Counted from the first letter of the stretch, positions 32,620-42,255 are shown. The stretch is DNA of 54,231 bases from Phaeoceros laevis (GCA_049999765.1 JBNGIQ010009366.1:289467-343697); one strand, 5' to 3'. Notes: generated by a model from the letters alone, not told the origin. Numbers and translations are program-made.

Positions 32620-35600
32620 CTACCAGTAGTCCCCACACGAACATTTCCCCTCCTTGTAGACATGGAAGCGACTTGCATCCCGGCAGATGATAGTTCGCTT
32701 CTCTACTTTTGATATGTAAGCAGTTGCTGTGTGACAATCCTCACATACCCGCAGATTTTTCACAATTCGTATGGTTGACCCCTCAGCTGTCTTGTTCAGG
32801 GCATATGCGATAGCCAATTTCTCACTGTGCCCCCACAACTCAGCTTCCTTCTCATCATCAGATACGTCCAGCAGCGATGATTGCAGGTGGGGAACATATC
32901 CTTCCTTCTTCATTTTGGGGACTAGCTGTTTCAGCCTTGAGTAAATACCTTCACTCTCAGGATGCTTCTTGTCCGCAACAAGAAACGTATGCACCACCCC
33001 ACCCATGTCAGTCCACCAGCTCTGGCCTGGCTTCTTCCATGCCCCCAATCTCTTTCTCCTTGCCTGCATTTCCTTTGCCGCCTGCCACATCTCAGCAGTT
33101 GCATAAATGTTGGACATCAAAACATAAGATGCAGCATTTTTTTCGTCCACACTTACTGCACCCATGAAAGCCTCTTCCCCAATCTTGACGTTCTTCCACT
33201 TCCGACAAGCACCTAACAGAGTATGCCACAGTACATCATTAGGTGGGAAAGGCATAGACTTGGCCATCTGTAGTGCCTCGTCCAGATGACCTGCACGCCC
33301 CAGAAGATCCACCATGCATATCAAGTGCTCCACAGTTGTACTGACCCCATAGTCTGTGCTCATTGCCTCAAAGTACTTTCGGCCTTTGTCCACTAGACCA
33401 GCATGACTGCATACTGTCAGCACACTGAGAAAGGTGATACTATCAGGCTGTATGCCTTCCCCTGTCATCCTCTCAAGCAAGTTAAATACAACATCACTAT
33501 CTCCTTGGCGGGCATATCCTCCTATTAGTGCACCCCAAGCCTCGATGCTTCGTTCAGGCAGTGAATCAAACATCCGCAGTGAATTGGTCATGCTCCCACA
33601 CTTCGCATACATATTCACAAGTGCTGCTCCGACAACCAGATCATGTTGCAGTCCTCGATCCTCAATCTCTGTATGCAGCTGCTTTCCCACCGGCAGAGCA
33701 GCTAGAACTGCACATGCCTGCAGCAGGCATGCATACGTAACTGAATTGGGAGAAACGAGACCTTCCTGTTTCATACTGCTGTAAAGGAAAAGTGCTTCTT
33801 GTCCCATCCCCTGCTGGGCATATCCTGCAATCATCGCGTTCCATGTTACAACATTCCTCTCTGGAAGTCTGTCGAACAAGCACTTAGCATCCTCTAGGCT
33901 ACCACATCTAGCATACATGTTGACCAAGCTGCCCCCTAGAACTACTTCCTCTTGCACGCCTCGTTCTTTGATCTGTTCATGCAGCTGCTTTCCCTGATGA
34001 AGAGATTCCACACCTACACTAGCACACGCTTGCAGCAGGCATAAATATGTAACGTAGTCAGGAGGAATGAGGCCATCTTGTTGCATACTGGTGTAAAGGT
34101 CGAGGGCTTCCTGACCCATCCCCTGCTGGGCATAACCAGTAATCATCGCGTTCCATGTTACAACATTCCTTTCTGGAAGTCTGTCGAACACCCTGCGAGC
34201 CTCCCGTAAGTTGCCACATCTTGCATACATATTAACTAAGCTACCACCTAGAACAATATCCTGTTCCAGTCTACGTTCTTTGATCTGAGCATGCAGTTGC
34301 TTTCCTTCATCAAGAGCGGCTACACCTACACTGGCACATGCCTGCAACAGGCAAACGTATGAAACAGAATCAGGAAGAGTCAGGCCCTCCTGCCGCATAC
34401 TCCTATAGAAACTAAGTGCTTCCTGACCCATTCCCTTCTGGGCATACGCTGTGAGCATCGAATTACAAGCTACAACATTTCCCTTGGGAAGTTTGTCAAA
34501 CACGCTACGAGCATCCTCCAAGCTCCCACACTTCGCATACATGGTAACCAAGCTGCTGCCTAGAACCACATCCTCTTGCAGTCCTTTTTCTCTGATCTGT
34601 ACATGCAGCTGCTTTCCCTCATCAAGGGCTCCGACACCTACACTGGCACATGCCTGGAGCAGGCATAGATATGTAACAGAATTGGGAGTGAGGCCTTCCT
34701 GCTGCATACTCCTGTAAAGACTAAGAGCATCCTGACCCATCCCCTGTTGGGCATACCCTGCAATCATCGCAGTCCATGTGACAACATCCCTGCATAAAAG
34801 TTTATCAAACACAACACGAGCATCCTCTAAGCTACCACACTTCGCATACATGTTAACCAAGCTGCCCCCTAGAACCACGTCCATTTCCAGCCCACGGTCT
34901 TTGATCTGTGCATGCAGCTGCTTTCCCTCATCCAGTGCTCCCACACCTACACTGGCACATGCTTGCAGCATGCACACATATGTAACAGAATTGGGAGCAG
35001 TGCGGCCTTCCTTTTGCATGCTGGTGTAAAGACTAAGTGCTGCCTGACCCATGCCCTGCTGGGCATAACCTGCAAGCATAGCAGTCCATGCTACAACATC
35101 CCTCTCCGGAAGTTTGTCAAACAATTCGCGAGCAACCTCTAAGCTGCCGCACTTTGCATACATATCAACCAGCCCAGCTTGAACAAATCTATCTGGCTTC
35201 CCTGGACTCCCAAGAATATGGGAATGGACCTCCTTTCCGGCAACTAAATCTTGTGCAGCGGCACAAGCCTTGAGGACTGCTGAATAGGTACGGTCATCGG
35301 GTTGAACAGTAGTCGACTCACACATCTGTCGGTACAGTTGTATAGCTTTTGCAGCCTCGGCAGCCTCTCCATGTTTAGCATATGCGAAAATGATGGTAGC
35401 CCAGTTATAGGCGTCCGGTATAGAGACTTTGGTAAACACTTGCATTGCTTCCTCCAACCTCCCGTGCGAAGCGTACATACCGATGAGGTGGGTGGCCAAG
35501 AATGCGTCTCCTTCATACCCGCTTTTGACAGTGAGAGCATGGATGCGTCTGCCCAAAATCAGGTCCTTGTCCTTGATGCACCTCTTGAGGACACGATAGA

Positions 35601-36165
35601 AGAGATTGTTGGGAACATGGCATGCCTGCCGCACCAGTGTGTCCAATGCATGAACAGCATCAGAGATTTCTCCATCTTCACAGAGTTTTCTGCACATGTT
35701 GACCTCCAAATGGCTCTCATGTGCTGCCAAAACTCCATGCCCTTGAAACGAGATGGAACCCGACTCCGGAGTCGTCGGCATCCCAGCGTCCAACATGGCC
35801 AGCTGCGCGTCCACCCAAGCAGGCTTGCGCCGATTGTTTAGCCATAGCGCAACCTTGGACTCTTTGTGTTTAAAATCAGGATGTCGTGGAGAGGGCTTGC
35901 TCCGCCTGTTATCCCACCACTGTGGCGGATCTGCAAAGAATTGTTTCCATAAGCGCTCCTGCAGCTCGTCTGCAACCACTGCTTCCTGTCGAGCGGGTGT
36001 AGAAGTTCTTGTAAACCAGACCTTTCCTGCTGGGCGGCTCAAGGCTTCGAAGCCACCTATATCGGGTGCCCGTTCTTTTATACGCTGAGCAACAGCGGGG
36101 ATTGGTTGGAAATACGTACAGAAATCCGCTCCCGCCAGCTTAAAGTCCGGTCCAACGGCCATCAT
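32620..36165 (-). CDS. PPR-DYW RNA-editing protein, intact (PPR3)
   Basis: An intronless gene of 1181 aa and the only full-length PPR-DYW in the cluster. It should bind a mitochondrial or plastid transcript and deaminate a specific cytidine. It starts at ATG 36165 (MMAVGPDFKLAGADF, possible targeting peptide). Seven PLS-type modules follow (five with LLQACA-like signatures, two N-terminal), then the E region (GAWKKPGQSWWTDMGG, HTFLVADKKHPESEGIYSRL). The DYW domain is complete: HSEKLAIAYALN carries the HxE catalytic site, CEDCHTATAYIS the zinc-binding CxxCH, and GKCSCGDYW the second metal site and C-terminus ending at the stop. Target site cannot be named; the fifth and last residues of each motif could be read with the PPR code. 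Confidence 0.9.
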   Translation of the reverse strand: MMAVGPDFKLAGADFCTYFQPIPAVAQRIKERAPDIGGFEALSRPAGKVWFTRTSTPARQEAVVADELQERLWKQFFADPPQWWDNRRSKPSPRHPDFKHKESKVALWLNNRRKPAWVDAQLAMLDAGMPTTPESGSISFQGHGVLAAHESHLEVNMCRKLCEDGEISDAVHALDTLVRQACHVPNNLFYRVLKRCIKDKDLILGRRIHALTVKSGYEGDAFLATHLIGMYASHGRLEEAMQVFTKVSIPDAYNWATIIFAYAKHGEAAEAAKAIQLYRQMCESTTVQPDDRTYSAVLKACAAAQDLVAGKEVHSHILGSPGKPDRFVQAGLVDMYAKCGSLEVARELFDKLPERDVVAWTAMLAGYAQQGMGQAALSLYTSMQKEGRTAPNSVTYVCMLQACASVGVGALDEGKQLHAQIKDRGLEMDVVLGGSLVNMYAKCGSLEDARVVFDKLLCRDVVTWTAMIAGYAQQGMGQDALSLYRSMQQEGLTPNSVTYLCLLQACASVGVGALDEGKQLHVQIREKGLQEDVVLGSSLVTMYAKCGSLEDARSVFDKLPKGNVVACNSMLTAYAQKGMGQEALSFYRSMRQEGLTLPDSVSYVCLLQACASVGVAALDEGKQLHAQIKERRLEQDIVLGGSLVNMYARCGNLREARRVFDRLPERNVVTWNAMITGYAQQGMGQEALDLYTSMQQDGLIPPDYVTYLCLLQACASVGVESLHQGKQLHEQIKERGVQEEVVLGGSLVNMYARCGSLEDAKCLFDRLPERNVVTWNAMIAGYAQQGMGQEALFLYSSMKQEGLVSPNSVTYACLLQACAVLAALPVGKQLHTEIEDRGLQHDLVVGAALVNMYAKCGSMTNSLRMFDSLPERSIEAWGALIGGYARQGDSDVVFNLLERMTGEGIQPDSITFLSVLTVCSHAGLVDKGRKYFEAMSTDYGVSTTVEHLICMVDLLGRAGHLDEALQMAKSMPFPPNDVLWHTLLGACRKWKNVKIGEEAFMGAVSVDEKNAASYVLMSNIYATAEMWQAAKEMQARRKRLGAWKKPGQSWWTDMGGVVHTFLVADKKHPESEGIYSRLKQLVPKMKKEGYVPHLQSSLLDVSDDEKEAELWGHSEKLAIAYALNKTAEGSTIRIVKNLRVCEDCHTATAYISKVEKRTIICRDASRFHVYKEGKCSCGDYW

Positions 36166-36228
36166 CAGAAGCTGGCTGCTTCACTTTGGCTTTCCGGCCT
36201 GCAGAGGCCGTGTTCGCTGTGTCCCTGC

Positions 36229-36237
36229 AGCCATGGA
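36229..36237 (+). repeat. 9-bp target site duplication, left copy
   Basis: AGCCATGGA directly abuts the left terminal inverted repeat and is repeated exactly at 37094-37102 after the right one. A 9-bp duplication is the Mutator-superfamily hallmark. Confidence 0.85.
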
Positions 36238-37093
36238 CGCAGCGCCTAAGCGACACCAGGTTGCTGGCGGCCGTGCCTCGGGGGGCGTGCCTGGGTATGG
36301 CGCTGCCCGCCCGGCCTGCCCCCTCTCTCTCCCCTCCATTCACCGGCGCCGGGAAGCGCCCTCCCTTCGCCGGGCTCCACCGGCTCCCTCTCCCGTCACC
36401 GCCAACGGGTTGCAACAGCGCCCCAAAATAAAAGTAGCCGTTGGAAGCGGACCGTGCCCTAAAGGAGTCACTAGGCGCGCGTTGAGATCAGGCCCATGGC
36501 CATATGCCCACAGGCCCCCATACCCCATGCCCATGCGCCACGCCCTTCGGCGCCTCCATGCAGAGTGGCGCATGCCACCGCGACCCTTCCGAAAAAACCC
36601 AAAGGAGACCGCAAGAGGTATGAAACAAAAAGTCTCTCATCCGAGAGCTGATCCGGGTCCGGGGTGCTTAGCAATGAAGTTCCGACCTCCCAAACGCTAT
36701 CCAGCCAGCCTTCCCTGCCGTCTATATAACATTGGTTTCTTTGATCCTTAAACCCTTTGTCCGTGGCTCGCGGCACAGGCCATGGGCATGCGGGCATGGG
36801 GGGTGCATGGGGCATGCGGGCATGGGGGGTGCATGGGGCATGCGGGCATGGGGGTGCATGGGGCATGCGGGCATGGAGCTGCTCACGGCCCCGCCCCGTT
36901 GGCGGTGACGGGCTGTTGCAACCCGTTGGCGGTGACGGGAGAGGGAGCCGGTGGAGCCCGGCGAAGGGAGGGCGCTTCCCGGCGCCGGTGAATGGAGGGG
37001 AGAGAGAGGGGGCAGGCGGGGCGGGCAGCGCCATACCCAGGCACGCCCCCCGAGGCACGGCCGCCAGCAACCTGGTGTCGCTTAGGCGCTGCG
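36238..37093. mobile_element. Non-autonomous Mutator-like element (MULE), 856 bp
   Basis: The element is bounded by 182-bp terminal inverted repeats (36238-36419 and 36912-37093) that differ at one position by eye, and flanked by a perfect 9-bp direct repeat. Long TIRs plus a 9-bp target duplication define MULEs. The TIRs are very GC-rich and begin CGCAGCGCCTAAGCGACACC. The internal ~490 bp encodes no transposase. It contains a TATATAA motif near 36723 and a 26-bp minisatellite. The origin of the internal DNA is not recognised; it could be a captured host fragment (Pack-MULE), which cannot be shown here. The insertion lies between the divergent PPR3 and PPR4 genes. Near-identical TIRs imply recent insertion. 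Confidence 0.88.
36784..36876 (+). repeat. 26-bp minisatellite inside the MULE
   Basis: About 3.5 copies of a 25-26 bp unit containing GGGCATGCGGGCATGGGG followed by GTGCAT, the last interval shortened by one base. G-rich on the plus strand. Confidence 0.8.
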
Positions 37094-37102
37094 AGCCATG
37101 GA
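37094..37102 (+). repeat. 9-bp target site duplication, right copy
   Basis: AGCCATGGA, identical to 36229-36237, immediately after the right TIR. Confidence 0.85.
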
Positions 37103-37635
37103 AGGCGAAATCCGCCTGCGATGCTCCTGATAACTTGTTCTCCGTTGCGGCCCTCCACGAGATCCGGATTATGAAGGGCCGTTACTCGAATTTAGTACCA
37201 TTTCACCGGTACTCAATTTGAAATCACACCAATTTGAAATCTAACTACCTATCTACCTGTACGAACTTTTGGCGAGAAACAAAGCAACTGGCGAACGACA
37301 AACGGTTGGTTTGATAGCTCTACTTTTGGTTTGATAGCCGATATGATGGCTCTACGTTTGAACTCCTGATCATTTTGGCCCTTCTTTCCGGCTGACACTG
37401 GGTAGAATCTCGCAGTTTGGTAGGACATGGAGGCGCGAAACCTGAGAGTGAGAGAAGTGCACTGCGGTTCAATTCGTTACACTGTTTATTGCTGCCAGGT
37501 GTTGTTAAGAAGCTCGGCTCTATCCGTGCCCTTCGCTAGAGATCTTCTGAGCTGCAGTTGCAGGTTAGGAGCGATCCGAGGAGGGTTGTGCCTTCCATGC
37601 AGGCCGGAAAGGCAGAATGAAACAGCCGGCCTTTG
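37103..37635. promoter_or_regulatory. PPR4 upstream region, duplicated from PPR1
   Basis: The segment from about 37310 to the PPR4 start closely matches the reverse complement of 25503-25825 upstream of PPR1, including a GGACATGGAGGC block and the TTTGATGATGGCC start context. A short upstream ORF (37427-37636) ends in a TGATG overlap with the PPR4 ATG. The first ~200 bp shows nothing recognisable. Confidence 0.5.
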
Positions 37636-40600
37636 ATGATGGCCGCTGGACTGGATCTCAAGCTAATAAGCGTGGCATTAAATTGTTGTTTGCCACCAAC
37701 TGCTTCTTCTCGGCAGAGCACGCAAGGATTGGGACTTGAGATTGGTGGGTTTCAAGCCGTGAGCCGCTCCGCAGGAAAGGTGTGGCGTGCAAGAAGTTAT
37801 GCATTCGTTGCACAGGATGGAATGCCTCCAGAAGAACTCCAGGATGTCTTATGGAAACAGTTCTTTAAAGATTCCACACAGTGGTGGGACAACAGACAGA
37901 GCAAGCCCACTCCTCGGCATCCTGATTTTAAGCACAAGCAGTCCAAGCTTGCTCTGTGGCTGAACAATCGCCAAAAGCCTGCTTGGGTGGACTCGCAGCT
38001 TGCGACGTTGGACGCCGGATTGAAAACGACCTCTAAGTCCGGATCTACACCAGCCCACGGGCATGCAGCTTTTGCAGCACATGAGGGCCAATCGGAGGTC
38101 GGGATGTTGTGGAAACTCTGTGAGGATGGACGGACTGCTGAGTCTGTTGATGCCTTGGACCTACTGGTGCAGCGAGGATGTCATGTATCCCAGAGTTTCT
38201 TTTATCGTGTCCTGAAGAGGTGCATCAAGGACAAGGACCTGGTCTTGGGCCGACGCATCCATGCTCTCACCCTCGAAAGCGGATACACGGGAGACGCATT
38301 CTTGGCTACCCACCTTATCGGTCTGTACGCTTCGCATGGGATGTTGGAGGAAGCAATGGGAGTGTTTACAGAAGTATCTGCACCGGATGCCTATAACTGG
38401 GCTACCATCATCTTCGCATATGCGAAACATGGTGAGGCTGCCCAGGCCGCTGAGGCTATACAACTGTATAGACAAATGCGCAAGTCAACTACCGTTAAAC
38501 CCGACGACCGGATATATTCAGCAGTTCTGAAAGCTTGTGCCTCTGCAAGAGATTTAACTGCCGGAAAGGAGGTGCATGCTCATATTCTTGCGAGTCCAGC
38601 GAGGCCAGATAGATTTGTTCAAGTTGGCCTGGTTGATATGTATGTTAAATGCGGTAGCATAGAGGTTGCTCGCGAAATGTTTGACCAACTTCCAGACAAG
38701 ACTGTCGTAGCATGGACCGCGATGCTTGGAGGTTATGCCCAGCAGGGTATGGGTCAGCAAGCCCTTAATCTTTACAGCAGTATGCAACAGGAAGGTTTTG
38801 CTGCCGATTCCGTTACATTTGTATGCCTGCTGCAGGCATGTGCCAGTGTAGGTGTAGGAGCTCTTGATGAGGGAAAGCAGCTACATTCACAGATCAAAGG
38901 ACGTGGACTGCAGGGGGATGGGGCTCTAGTAGTCAGCCTGATCAATATGTATTCAAAGTGTGGTAGCCTAGAAGATTCTCGGAGACTGTTTGACAGACTC
39001 CGGGACAAGAGTGTTGTAGCATGGAACGCGATGATTGCAGGGTATGCCCAGCAGGGGATGGGTCAGGAAGCCCTAAGTCTTTACAGGAGTATGCAACAGG
39101 AAGGCCTTACTCTTCCCAATTTGGTTACGTATGTATCCCTGCTGCAAGCGTGTGCCAGTATAGGTGTAGAAGCCCTTGACAAGGGAAAGCAGCTGCATGC
39201 ACAGATCAAAGAACGAGAACTACAAGGAGATGCATCTCTAGGCAGCAGCTTGGTTAACATGTATGCAAAGTGTGGTAGCTTAGAGGATGCTCGAATAGCT
39301 TTTGATAAACTGTCAGAGAAGAGTGTTGTAGCATGGACAACAATGCTTGCAGGTTATTCCCAGCAGGGGATGGGCCAGGAAGCCCTTAGTCTGTACAGGA
39401 GTATGCAAGAGGAACGCCTCAGTCCTCCTGATTCTGTTACATATGTTTGCATGCTCCAGGCATGTGCGAGTGTAGGTGTAAGAGCTCTTAATGAGGGCAA
39501 GCAGCTGCATGCACAGATTAAAGAACGACAACTGGAAAAAGATTCGATTGTAGGTGGCAGCTTGGTTAATATGTACGCAAAGTGTGGTAGCTTAGATGAT
39601 GCTCTCAATGTGTTCGGAAAACTTTCAAAGAGGAATGTTGTAGCATGGACCACTCTGCTTGCAGGTTATGTGCAGCACGGGATGGGTCAGAAAGCCATTA
39701 GTCTTTACAGCAAAATGCAACAGGAAAGTGTCACCCCCAATTCTGTTACATTTGTGTGTCTGCTGCAGGCATGTGCCAGTGTAGGTTTAGGAGCTCTTAA
39801 TGAGGGAAAGCAGGTCCATGCACAAATTAAAGAACGAGGACTCCTAGGGGATGTGGTTTTAGGTGGTAGCTTGGTTAACATGTATGCAAAGTGTGGCAGC
39901 TTAGAGGAGGCTCGCATCACGTTTGATGAGCTTTCAGACAGGGATGTTGTAACTTGGACGGCGATGATTGCTGGGTATGCCCAGGAAGGGATGGGTCTGG
40001 AAGCCTTAAGTCTCCATAAGAGTATGCGACAGGAAGGTCTCACTCCTCCTGATTCTGTAACATTTGTATGCTTGCTGCAGGCATGTGCCAGCATAGGTGT
40101 AGGAGCTCTTGATGAGGGAAAGCAACTGCACTCACAGATCAATGAACGAGGTTTGCAAAAGGATGTAGTTCTAGGTGGCAGCTTGGTTAACATGTATGCA
40201 AAATGTGGTAGCTTATGGGATGCTGGCATTGTGTTTGGCAAACTTCCAGAGAGGAATATTGTGGCATGGAATGCAATGATTGCAGGGTATACCCAGCAGG
40301 GGATGGGTGAGAAAGCCCTCCATCTTTACAGCAGTATGCAGCAGGAAGGCCTATCCCTTCCTGATTCTGTTACATATGTGTCCCTGCTGCAGGCATGTGC
40401 AGGTGTAGCAGCTCTGCCTCTGGGAGAGAAGTTGCATGCAGAGATTAGGGAACAAGGCATGGAATGTGGTCCGGTTGTGGGAGCAGCCCTCGTACATATG
40501 TATGCAGAGTGTGGGAGCATGTATGATTCACAAAAGGTTTTCGATTCACTGACTGAACGAAACGTTGAGACTTGGGGTGCACTCCTTAGTGGATATGCCC

Positions 40601-41232
40601 GCCAAGGAGATGCAGATCTTGTGTTTGAGCTGCTTGACAGGATGGGACTGGAGGGTATACAGCCTGATGGGGTTACCTTCCTTAGTGTGCTGACAGTGTG
40701 CAGTCATGTGGGTCTAGTGGACAAGGGCCGAAAGTACTTTGAGGCGATGAGGACAGATTATAGCATCACTGCAACTGTGGAGCATTTTACATGCATGCTA
40801 GATCTTCTGGGGCGTGCAGGTCATCTAGAGGAGGCACTACAGATGGCCAAGACCATGCCTTTCCAACCTAAAGATATAGTGTGGCATACTCTGTTAGGTG
40901 CTTGTCGGAAGTGGAAGAACGTCAAGATTGGGGAAGAGGCCTTCAAGGGTGCAATCAGCCTAGATGAAAATGACGCTGTGTCTTATGTATTGATGTCCAA
41001 CATTTATGCATGTGCTCACATGTGGGAAGCAGCAAGGGATATGCAGGCAAGGAGAATGGAATTGGGAGCATGGAAGAAGCCAGGCCAGAGCTGGTGGACT
41101 GACATGGGTGGAGTGGTGCATACTTTCTGTGTTGGGGAGAAGACGCATCCTGAGAGCAAAGCTATCTATCCAAGGATTGAACGGCTTGTTCCCAAAATGA
41201 AGAAGGAAGCATATGTGCCTCACCTGGGCTAG
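37636..41232 (+). CDS. PLS-class PPR protein, E-type C-terminus (PPR4)
   Basis: An intronless gene of 1198 aa from ATG 37636 (TTG at 37633 rejected). N-terminus nearly the same as PPR1 (LEIGGFQAVSRSAGKVWRAR, QDGMPPEELQDVLWKQFF). Eight PLS-type modules, six with the LLQACA-like signature, then GAWKKPGQSWWTDMGG and HTFCVGEKTHPESKAIYPR. The stop follows KKEAYVPHLG, where PPR3 continues into its DYW domain; here the two codons after PHL read GGC TAG. Downstream, a broken DYW persists. Like PPR1 it may act as an E-class editing specificity factor needing a DYW partner in trans, or be losing function; the repeat region shows no in-frame stop. Confidence 0.85.
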   Translation: MMAAGLDLKLISVALNCCLPPTASSRQSTQGLGLEIGGFQAVSRSAGKVWRARSYAFVAQDGMPPEELQDVLWKQFFKDSTQWWDNRQSKPTPRHPDFKHKQSKLALWLNNRQKPAWVDSQLATLDAGLKTTSKSGSTPAHGHAAFAAHEGQSEVGMLWKLCEDGRTAESVDALDLLVQRGCHVSQSFFYRVLKRCIKDKDLVLGRRIHALTLESGYTGDAFLATHLIGLYASHGMLEEAMGVFTEVSAPDAYNWATIIFAYAKHGEAAQAAEAIQLYRQMRKSTTVKPDDRIYSAVLKACASARDLTAGKEVHAHILASPARPDRFVQVGLVDMYVKCGSIEVAREMFDQLPDKTVVAWTAMLGGYAQQGMGQQALNLYSSMQQEGFAADSVTFVCLLQACASVGVGALDEGKQLHSQIKGRGLQGDGALVVSLINMYSKCGSLEDSRRLFDRLRDKSVVAWNAMIAGYAQQGMGQEALSLYRSMQQEGLTLPNLVTYVSLLQACASIGVEALDKGKQLHAQIKERELQGDASLGSSLVNMYAKCGSLEDARIAFDKLSEKSVVAWTTMLAGYSQQGMGQEALSLYRSMQEERLSPPDSVTYVCMLQACASVGVRALNEGKQLHAQIKERQLEKDSIVGGSLVNMYAKCGSLDDALNVFGKLSKRNVVAWTTLLAGYVQHGMGQKAISLYSKMQQESVTPNSVTFVCLLQACASVGLGALNEGKQVHAQIKERGLLGDVVLGGSLVNMYAKCGSLEEARITFDELSDRDVVTWTAMIAGYAQEGMGLEALSLHKSMRQEGLTPPDSVTFVCLLQACASIGVGALDEGKQLHSQINERGLQKDVVLGGSLVNMYAKCGSLWDAGIVFGKLPERNIVAWNAMIAGYTQQGMGEKALHLYSSMQQEGLSLPDSVTYVSLLQACAGVAALPLGEKLHAEIREQGMECGPVVGAALVHMYAECGSMYDSQKVFDSLTERNVETWGALLSGYARQGDADLVFELLDRMGLEGIQPDGVTFLSVLTVCSHVGLVDKGRKYFEAMRTDYSITATVEHFTCMLDLLGRAGHLEEALQMAKTMPFQPKDIVWHTLLGACRKWKNVKIGEEAFKGAISLDENDAVSYVLMSNIYACAHMWEAARDMQARRMELGAWKKPGQSWWTDMGGVVHTFCVGEKTHPESKAIYPRIERLVPKMKKEAYVPHLG

Positions 41233-41455
41233 TCGTTGCTGCTGACATATCTGATGATAAGAAGGAAGCTCAGTTGTGTGGCAACAGCGAGAAACTGGTT
41301 ATCCCATATGCACTTAATAAAAATTGCAGAGGGGACAACCATTGTGAAGAATTTGCGGGTATGTGAGGATTGTCACACAGCAGCAGGTTACATATCAGAA
41401 GTAGAGAATTGCCGGAATGCAAGTCGCGGAGGGAAAATGCTCGTGTGGGGACTAG
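41233..41455 (+). pseudogene. Decayed DYW domain downstream of PPR4
   Basis: This segment aligns with the PPR3 DYW coding sequence but has a one-base deletion near 41250, HSEK changed to NSEK at the catalytic site, small deletions around AEGTT and before the CRDASR block, and GACTAG in place of GAC TAC TGG at the end. VKNLRVCEDCHTAAGYISEV remains readable. The lesions include loss of the catalytic His, so the domain is dead. Confidence 0.85.
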
Positions 41456-42250
41456 GTAATGGATCTGCATTGATGCTAGGTCCTCTTCTCCTTGCAACTA
41501 GATCATCAGCAACTAGTTGTGGTCCATTGAAGGACTGGCCAGTGCTGATCGGCAATGCTCCACCATTACCTGCGGTATGTTCATGGAATGTTGATTACTC
41601 CCTCCTATCAGGTACTATCTACATTCAAAGTCATGCTAATTGCAACTGTCTGTCTTTGAGCAGTTGCCAACGCTGGTGTCTCCGGATGGTCACCCCACGC
41701 AGAACAGCATGTCTTCGTACCGATACGAAGCCACAGTGCATGTACAAACAGCGTAGTCACATGCTGCTAATATGGCTGGACTTGGAGCCCAAAATCGGGC
41801 TTGGAGAGATGTGGGTAAGGGTATGATCTTAACATGCTTTCCGTGTGTCGAGGTATGTTGCATACAGGTTCATTGCTTGTGGTGGTGAATGCTGGCTGGA
41901 GCTCGTCGTTCTGAGTAGTCCGCGGAGCAGGAAAAGTGAGGTAAATCTAGAGGTTTGTGTTGGTCACATCCACGGAAGTGCAAGCTCAGCTTGGGCACAA
42001 GACCTCGAGTTGCGTCCGTTGCGCATTCCTGTTACCGAAGCGAATAGGTTGATGGGCTTCCTGGATTGAACGACCTGAACAACTTACAATACACAGCAAA
42101 GCCAGAACGCAACCTCAAAGCTTCGACATCGGTTGCTCCCCTAATAATTGCATTTTGGGCAGTCTGGTTTCGGTATTCAGCACCTAGGTGGACTTGGGCA
42201 CAGATCTATGACCAACTCTCCTCGAGGTTGTCTATGCCATCTATCGAAGT
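41456..42250 (+). repeat. PPR4 3' flank, homologous to PPR2 3' flank at its left part
   Basis: From about 41480 to 41935 the order of conserved blocks matches 30961-31390. Beyond 41940 the similarity is lost. Short ORFs here have no recognisable domain. Confidence 0.5.
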
Positions 42251-42255
42251 CAACA

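Larger units (their letters stand above)
20729..41455. repeat. Large inverted duplication of a divergent PPR gene pair
   Basis: The left arm is about 20729-30960 (PPR1 minus, PPR2 plus); the right arm is about 32620-41455 (PPR3 minus, PPR4 plus). PPR1 and PPR4 share the N-terminus (AAGLD-KLI-ALN-CLPP pattern) and about 320 bp of upstream DNA (25503-25825 against 37310-37633 in reverse orientation). PPR2 and PPR3 share the GPDFKLAGA start. The order alpha-minus, beta-plus, beta-minus, alpha-plus is that expected of an inverted copy with its axis near 31.5 kb. The arms differ by repeat number within the genes and by insertions. Extent is estimated by eye. Confidence 0.75.

Noticed and set aside
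36600-36760. Possible 5S rRNA or snRNA-like gene inside the MULE (TATATAA, CTCTC-GAGAG hairpin)
   Set aside because: No match to remembered 5S, U-snRNA or 7SL sequence and no pol III internal boxes could be placed.
36471-37070. 199-codon minus-strand ORF and other ORFs within the MULE
   Set aside because: They run through the TIR and minisatellite; no transposase or known domain is seen, and length is explained by high GC and repeat structure.
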